The notes under the pieces: generated by a model
The model's input: the letters and a program-made list of their open reading frames with translations, nothing else
Databases searched by the model: none
Told to the model about the DNA's origin: nothing
Assembly: GCF_900143005.1 (NCBI RefSeq)
Contig: NZ_FRCS01000007.1
Span: 1-64,000, forward strand
From: Cryptosporangium aurantiacum
GTDB lineage: Bacteria > Actinomycetota > Actinomycetes > Mycobacteriales > Cryptosporangiaceae
Direction: 5' to 3'
DNA length: 64,000 bases
Position numbers and translations under genes: made by a program
Shown here: positions 60,373-64,000 of the stretch, piece by piece
Layout of the letters: each line of letters opens with the position of its first letter
How positions within the stretch are numbered: position 1 is the first letter of the stretch

Positions 60373-60467
60373 GCTGCTCCTCGTCCCGGCCGATCCGTCC
60401 CGGCCGACCCGCTCCGCGCCGATGGTACGCCGAGCGGATCGGGCCCGGCCGGGGAGGATTGAACGGC

Positions 60468-60662
60468 TTACTCGTCCGTCAGCTGCAGCGCCGCGGTCGG
60501 GCACCCGACGACGGCCGCGCGGGCGGCGTCCACCTCACCGGGCGGAACGTCGTCGACGAGGACCACCAGCCCGCCGTCGTCGTCGATCTCGAACAGCTCC
60601 GGTGCCGCGGCCTCGCAGAGGCCGAGACCGGTGCACTTCGCGAAGTCCACGAGGATTTTCAC
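60468..60662 (-). CDS. [3Fe-4S]-type ferredoxin
   Basis: A 64-residue ferredoxin. KILVDFAKCTGLGLCEAAAP gives C-x5-C (the second cluster Cys is missing, as in 3Fe-4S ferredoxins) and VVGCPTAALQL the last Cys-Pro. These deliver electrons to actinobacterial P450s. The GTG has GAGG 6 nt upstream. It lies 8 bp after the P450 stop, so both are translated from one mRNA. The ferredoxin reductase must be elsewhere. Confidence 0.9.
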   Translation of the reverse strand: MKILVDFAKCTGLGLCEAAAPELFEIDDDGGLVVLVDDVPPGEVDAARAAVVGCPTAALQLTDE

Positions 60663-60670
60663 GGTCACCC

Positions 60671-61867
60671 TCACCGAATCCGGAGCGGGAGCTTCTCCCA
60701 GCCGCGGACCGTCGAGGTCGAGGAGAGCCGGGCGTTCGCCAGATCGACGTCCCAGGTGGGGAACCGCTTCAGCAGTTCCTCCAGCGCGACCCGGCCCTCC
60801 AGCCGGGCGAGCGCGTTGCCCAGGCAGAAGTGGATGCCGCCGCCGAAGGCCATGTGCTGGACGTCTCGGCGGTGGATGTCGAACGTCTCCGGGTCGGGAA
60901 ATCGCTCCGGGTCCCGGTTGGCCCCGGCGATGATCGCCATCATGATGCTGCCCTGCGGGACGGTGGTGCCGTGCACCTCGACGTCCCGGGTGACGTACCG
61001 GCACATGAAGTGACCCGGCGCCTCCATCCGCAGGATCTCCTCGATCGCACCGGGGATCAGCGTGGGGTCGGCGACCAGCTCCGCCCGCTGGCCGGGGTTC
61101 TCGGCGAGCAGCTTGGCGGTCCAGCCGATCAGCCGGCCGGTGGTCTCGTTGCCCGCGCCGGCCAGCACGGTCACGTAGAGCACGACCTCCTGCCGGGTGA
61201 GCTTGCGGACCGTGCCGGTCTCGTCTTCGAACTCGACCTGCAGGAGCTGGCTGATGATGTCGTCGGACAGGTTTTCCGCACGCCAGTCGACGTACTGCGC
61301 GAACGCCTCGCCGTCGAGCAGCGTCTGGTCGGCGCTCATCGGTGCGCCCGCCTCGGTGCGCAGCGATTCGTCCACCGCGTCCCGGACCGCCTCCTGCTCG
61401 GCCTCCGGGATGCCGAGCAGCATCCCGATCGCCCGCATCGGGACCTGGGCGCCGAGCTCGGCGATGATGTCGAACTCCGACGCGCCGACGAGCGGGTCGA
61501 GCGACCGCACGCAGAAGTCACGGATCTGCGGTTCGAGGGCGATGATCCGCTTCGGCGTGAAGATCCGGGACAGCAGGCGCCGGTGTAATGGGTGGACCGG
61601 CGGGTCCTCGAAGATCAGGACGCCGGACGGCACCTCCATGTCGGCCTGGATCAGCTCCAGGATGTCGCCCTTCGCGCTGCTGTACGTCTCGTGGTCCTGC
61701 AGCACCGCCGAGACGTCCGCGAACCGGCTCACCGCGTAGAAGCCGATCTCGGCGTTGTGGTAGAGCGGCGCCTCCTCGCGGAGCCGGCGGTACACCGGAT
61801 ACGGGTCGCTCACGATGTCTTGGTCGTAGGGGCTGAAGTGCACCTCGCCCGTGGCGGTCGCGGTCAC
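60671..61867 (-). CDS. Cytochrome P450
   Basis: A 398-residue soluble P450. The I-helix is VLAGAGNETTGRLIGW, the ExxR is IEEILRMEA and the haem loop is AFGGGIHFCLGNALARLEGR, with Cys as axial ligand. VHFSPYDQDIVSDPYPVYRR is the usual start. Sequence style is of catabolic or steroid-type actinobacterial P450s. I chose the GTG at 61867, which has GGGAG 5 nt upstream; a TTG at 61891 is the far alternative. A 22-bp palindrome lies 14 bp upstream. Ferredoxin follows. Confidence 0.92.
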   Translation of the reverse strand: MTATATGEVHFSPYDQDIVSDPYPVYRRLREEAPLYHNAEIGFYAVSRFADVSAVLQDHETYSSAKGDILELIQADMEVPSGVLIFEDPPVHPLHRRLLSRIFTPKRIIALEPQIRDFCVRSLDPLVGASEFDIIAELGAQVPMRAIGMLLGIPEAEQEAVRDAVDESLRTEAGAPMSADQTLLDGEAFAQYVDWRAENLSDDIISQLLQVEFEDETGTVRKLTRQEVVLYVTVLAGAGNETTGRLIGWTAKLLAENPGQRAELVADPTLIPGAIEEILRMEAPGHFMCRYVTRDVEVHGTTVPQGSIMMAIIAGANRDPERFPDPETFDIHRRDVQHMAFGGGIHFCLGNALARLEGRVALEELLKRFPTWDVDLANARLSSTSTVRGWEKLPLRIR

Positions 61868-61880
61868 GAAGTCTCCCGGT

Positions 61881-61902
61881 TTCTCCGACAACTGTCGGAG
61901 AA
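61881..61902. promoter_or_regulatory. Palindrome before the P450 gene (GACA-NN-TGTC core)
   Basis: TTCTCCGACA-AC-TGTCGGAGAA: perfect 10-bp arms with 2-nt centre, 14 bp before the chosen GTG. The core GACA-AC-TGTC is shared with sites before IclR and the CoA-transferase. Confidence 0.7.
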
Positions 61903-61965
61903 CACGATGACAGGACTCATCGGTGACCGCAATAGGTTCGATTTGGACATCCCGGTCGGCGAAAA

Positions 61966-61991
61966 GGGCGGCCCGCGGTGGCGGGCCGCCC
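61966..61991 (-). terminator. Leftward terminator of a lost gene
   Basis: GGGCGGCCCGC-GGTG-GCGGGCCGCCC, perfect 11-bp arms, with TTTT following on the minus strand (61965-61962). It sits 6 bp after the stop of the membrane-protein remnant. Confidence 0.75.
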
Positions 61992-61996
61992 CTCGT

Positions 61997-62101
61997 TCAG
62001 GCCGGTTCCGGACGCGCGAGCACCAGCAGCACCGCGATCAACGTCAGGACGACGCCGGTCGCCGCGGCGGTGAGACCGTGCTGCGGGTGCTGATCGGTGA
62101 G
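61997..62101 (-). pseudogene. 3' remnant of a membrane-protein gene
   Basis: The minus frame ending in TGA at 61997-61999 codes LTAAATGVVLTLIAVLLVLA followed by RPEPA, a perfect last membrane segment and short tail as in MFS-type transporters. Third positions are GC rich. No start or upstream part is present; a plus-strand coding remnant begins about 62073. With its own terminator it looks like the end of a gene whose body was deleted. Confidence 0.45.
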
Positions 62102-62215
62102 GTTCCGCCGCTGACCGTGCGGGCGATGCTCGCCGCGGTGCTGGTCGCGACCGGCGGGCCGGACGGGGGTGTCGTGACCGCGGACCTGCCCCTCGACGTG
62201 CTGCCGGACGCGTGA
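62073..62215 (+). pseudogene. 3' remnant of an unknown rightward gene
   Basis: The plus frame ending in TGA at 62215 codes VLRVLIGEVPPLTVRAMLAA, then VLVATGGPDGG and VVTADLPLDVLPDA, with strong third-position GC. It has no start or ribosome binding site. I do not recognise the family. It abuts the leftward remnant, so two unrelated gene ends meet here. Confidence 0.4.
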
Positions 62216-62228
62216 CGGTGTTCACTGT

Positions 62229-62244
62229 GCGGACGATTGTCCGC
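62229..62244. promoter_or_regulatory. Palindrome in the IclR upstream region
   Basis: GCGGAC-GATT-GTCCGC, 6-bp arms. The core GAC-GAT-TGTC differs in one base from the GACA-NN-TGTC pattern. It lies 105 bp before the IclR start. Confidence 0.5.
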
Positions 62245-62322
62245 TAGCCGCCGCGCGTGACTGCGGCGGTGCGCGGCGGCAGGTGTGAGACGGTAGGTGT
62301 GCGCCGGACACCACGGTCCGGT

Positions 62323-62334
62323 GGACAGGTGTCC
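62323..62334. promoter_or_regulatory. Palindrome just upstream of IclR
   Basis: GGACA-GG-TGTCC. It ends at the start of the CGGAGGA ribosome binding site (62334-62340), 14 bp before the IclR ATG. A half-site CGGACA lies at 62305-62310. Such a place suits autorepression. Confidence 0.6.
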
Positions 62335-62348
62335 GGAGGAACGACGAG

Positions 62349-63167
62349 ATGGCGAACCGTGGAACCGGGCCGGACTTCGTCGAGGCCCTCGCCCGAGGGC
62401 TGGACGTGCTGGCGTGTTTCGACGCGCGGCGGCCGGTGATGTCGCTGAGCGAGGTGGCGGCCGCGACCGACCTGGCCCGTCCGACCGCGCGCCGGCTGCT
62501 GCTGACGCTGGAGGAGATGGGGTACGTCCGCACGGCCGAGGGCGGCGGGTTCGCGCTCACGCCGAAGGTGCTCTCGCTGGGCATGGCGTACGTCAGCTCG
62601 CAGGGGCTGTGGGACATCGCCCGGCCGCACCTGGAGCGTCTGGTCGCCGCGACCGGGGAGTCCTCGTCGATGGCGCAGCTCGACGGCTCGGACATCGTCT
62701 ACGTCGCCCGGGTGTCGGTGCCGAAGATCATCACGCTGCGGGTGGACATCGGCACCCGGTTCCCGGCGGCGCAGACCTCGCAGGGCAAGGTGCTGCTGGC
62801 CGGGCTTCCGCCCGCCGAGGTGGAGCACGTGCTGGCGGAGCCCAGCCGGGCGGGGTTGCCGCCGTACACCGGACGCGACGCCGGGGACTTCGCGGCGGAG
62901 CTGACCGAGGTGCGGGCGCGGGGTTGGGCGCTGGCCGACGAGGAGCTGGCGCCGGGGGTGCGGTCGGTGGCCGCGCCGGTACGCGACGGTTCGGGACGGG
63001 TCCGCGCGGCGATGAACGTGACCGTGCACGCGGCCGAGACGCCGCTGGAGACGCTGCTCGACGTGCACCTGCCACGGCTGTTGCGAGCGGCCGGGGACGT
63101 GAGCGCGGAGTGGGCGCTCTGGCAGTCCCGCCCGCACGTCGAGGTTAATCGCTCACAGACGGCGTGA
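62349..63167 (+). CDS. IclR-family regulator (PcaR/PobR-like)
   Basis: A 272-residue regulator. The winged HTH has SLSEVAAATDLARPTARRLL and GYVRTAEGGGFALTP. The effector domain has ARVSVPKIITLRVDIGTRFP, then AAQTSQGKVLLAGLP and WALADEELAPGVRSVAAPVR, matching the PcaR/PobR branch that controls aromatic-acid catabolism. Palindromes with the core GACA-NN-TGTC lie before it, before the CoA-transferase and before the P450, so it is the best candidate to bind them. Confidence 0.9.
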   Translation: MANRGTGPDFVEALARGLDVLACFDARRPVMSLSEVAAATDLARPTARRLLLTLEEMGYVRTAEGGGFALTPKVLSLGMAYVSSQGLWDIARPHLERLVAATGESSSMAQLDGSDIVYVARVSVPKIITLRVDIGTRFPAAQTSQGKVLLAGLPPAEVEHVLAEPSRAGLPPYTGRDAGDFAAELTEVRARGWALADEELAPGVRSVAAPVRDGSGRVRAAMNVTVHAAETPLETLLDVHLPRLLRAAGDVSAEWALWQSRPHVEVNRSQTA

Positions 63168-63176
63168 GCGCCGTTC

Positions 63177-63221
63177 TTGACAGGGCGGAGCGGCGCGCGC
63201 AGAGTAGCGGACAAGTGTCCG
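63177..63221 (+). promoter_or_regulatory. CoA-transferase promoter region with GACA-NN-TGTC palindrome
   Basis: TTGACA (63177-63182) could be a -35 box. CGGACA-AG-TGTCCG (63208-63221) is a perfect 6-bp-arm palindrome 22 bp before the GTG. TATAGC follows at 63222. The exact -10 cannot be fixed. Confidence 0.6.
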
Positions 63222-63243
63222 TATAGCGGTTAGGGGTGGTCGA

Positions 63244-64000
63244 GTGGCCGCACAGCAACCGAGTGGGCCCCTCGCGGGCGTCGTCGTCGCGGACTTCTCG
63301 CGGGTGCTGGCCGGGCCGTACGCGACGATGCTGCTCGCGGACCTCGGAGCCGAGGTGATCAAGGTCGAGGGGCCCGGCGGCGACGACACCCGCGGCTGGG
63401 TGCCGCCGACCCGGGGTGACGTCGGCACGTACTTCCTGGCGGTGAACCGCAACAAGCGGTCGATCGCGCTGGACCTGAAGGACCCGTCCGACCGCGAGGT
63501 GGCGCACGCGCTGTCGGCGCGGGCGGACGTGTTCATCCAGAACTTCAAACCGGGCGGGTTGGCGCGCTTCGGGCTGGACTACGACGCGGTCCGCGGCCGT
63601 AATCCCCGGACGATCTACTGCTCGATCAGCGGTTTCGGCGCCGGCGGTGGTGCGGCGCTGCCCGGTTATGACTTGCTGGTGCAGGGGATGTCCGGGTTGA
63701 TGAGCCTGACCGGCGCGCCGGACGGCCCGCCGTTCCGCGCCGGGATCTCGGTGTTCGACGTGATGACCGGCCTGCAGTCGGTGATCGGGATCCTCGCCGC
63801 GCTGCACCACCGGGACCTGACCGGCGAGGGCCAGCACGTCGAAACGAACCTGCTGTCGACCGCGCTGTCCACGTTGGTGAACCAGACCTCGGCGTACGTG
63901 GCCGGGGGAGTGGTGCCGACCCGGATGGGCAACGCGCACCTGAGCCTGTTCCCGTACGAGCCGCTGCCGACCGGCGATGGCGAGCTGATCGTCGTCGCGG
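63244..64000 (+). CDS. CaiB/BaiF-family CoA-transferase (3' end cut by window edge)
   Basis: The first 252 residues of a type III CoA-transferase. GVVVADFSRVLAGPYATMLL, LADLGAEVIKVEGPGGDDTR with the usual RGWVPP, and NRNKRSIALDLKDP are the family opening; QNFKPGGLARFGLDY and GYDLLVQGMSGLMSLTG follow. The catalytic Asp lies in the conserved region seen here (ISVFDVMTGLQS). It moves CoA to a carboxylic acid and probably activates the acid sensed by IclR. It is rightward, 76 bp after IclR, with its own palindrome. The full length would be about 390-400 residues. Confidence 0.9.
   Translation, partial: MAAQQPSGPLAGVVVADFSRVLAGPYATMLLADLGAEVIKVEGPGGDDTRGWVPPTRGDVGTYFLAVNRNKRSIALDLKDPSDREVAHALSARADVFIQNFKPGGLARFGLDYDAVRGRNPRTIYCSISGFGAGGGAALPGYDLLVQGMSGLMSLTGAPDGPPFRAGISVFDVMTGLQSVIGILAALHHRDLTGEGQHVETNLLSTALSTLVNQTSAYVAGGVVPTRMGNAHLSLFPYEPLPTGDGELIVVA

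Overview
The window is 64 kb of very GC-rich, gene-dense DNA from a filamentous-type actinobacterium. The evidence is codon use with G or C in almost every third position, many GTG and TTG starts, many genes whose -10 box sits 5-8 nt before the start codon (leaderless transcripts), a mycofactocin-type SDR, a DUF574 methyltransferase beside an XRE/DUF5753 regulator, and a HelR-like RNA polymerase remodelling ATPase. A Cryptosporangium/Frankia/Micromonospora-like relative fits, but I cannot fix the genus. I see no rRNA, tRNA, CRISPR array, insertion sequence, phage or plasmid module. It reads as ordinary chromosome in the adaptive arm, rich in small catabolic and regulatory units.

Layout. 1-1529: 5' part of a 2-oxoglutarate:ferredoxin oxidoreductase alpha gene running off the left edge. 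1717-8777: EamA exporter and MocR regulator with overlapping start codons, helR, a mycofactocin-type SDR divergent from a LacI regulator, and a VOC protein. 8854-18315: mostly hypothetical, membrane and small proteins, including a DinB/VOC pair, an HTH-less WYL protein coupled to a WapI-like protein, a TetR gene with a very clear promoter/operator that heads an SDR-hydrolase fusion, a SMI1 protein and a membrane-anchored hydrolase. 18460-27760: catabolic functions (secreted lipase, exported intradiol dioxygenase, amidohydrolase with AraC regulator, FAH hydrolase + SDR with LysR regulator, enoyl-CoA hydratase). 27887-31725: an orphan ATP-synthase subunit c gene, a metallo-hydrolase, a winged-helix protein and a membrane protein.

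31779-39005: a complete five-gene branched-chain-type ABC importer (livF-G-H-M-K, overlapping genes), a divergent methyltransferase and a PucR/CdaR regulator. Two copies of one palindrome, GTGTGCA-N3-TGCACAC, flank the methyltransferase. 38908-44747: membrane protein, a two-domain PD-(D/E)XK-like nuclease, DoxX-like protein, NhaA, aldo/keto reductase and MBL hydrolase. 45519-49005: a three-gene flavoenzyme operon (SfnB/DszC-like, NtaA-like, short luciferase-like). 50066-53394: coupled c-di-GMP genes (degenerate GGDEF+EAL, then an intact GGDEF). 53536-57679: DUF574/XRE pair and a luciferase-like/MarR/FMN-reductase operon.

57858-64000: secreted hydrolase, a CadD-like transporter that appears to have lost its middle, then P450-ferredoxin-TetR facing IclR and a CaiB/BaiF CoA-transferase that runs off the right edge. 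The P450, IclR and CoA-transferase genes share palindromes with core GACA-NN-TGTC, which suggests one regulon. Remains of two unrelated genes lie between P450 and IclR.

Most interesting in my reading: the two operator sets (36.7-37.7 kb and 61.9-63.2 kb), the fused nuclease at 40.2 kb, the internally deleted CadD, the orphan atpE and the SDR-hydrolase fusion. All functional calls rest on motifs and family knowledge; no database search was possible.
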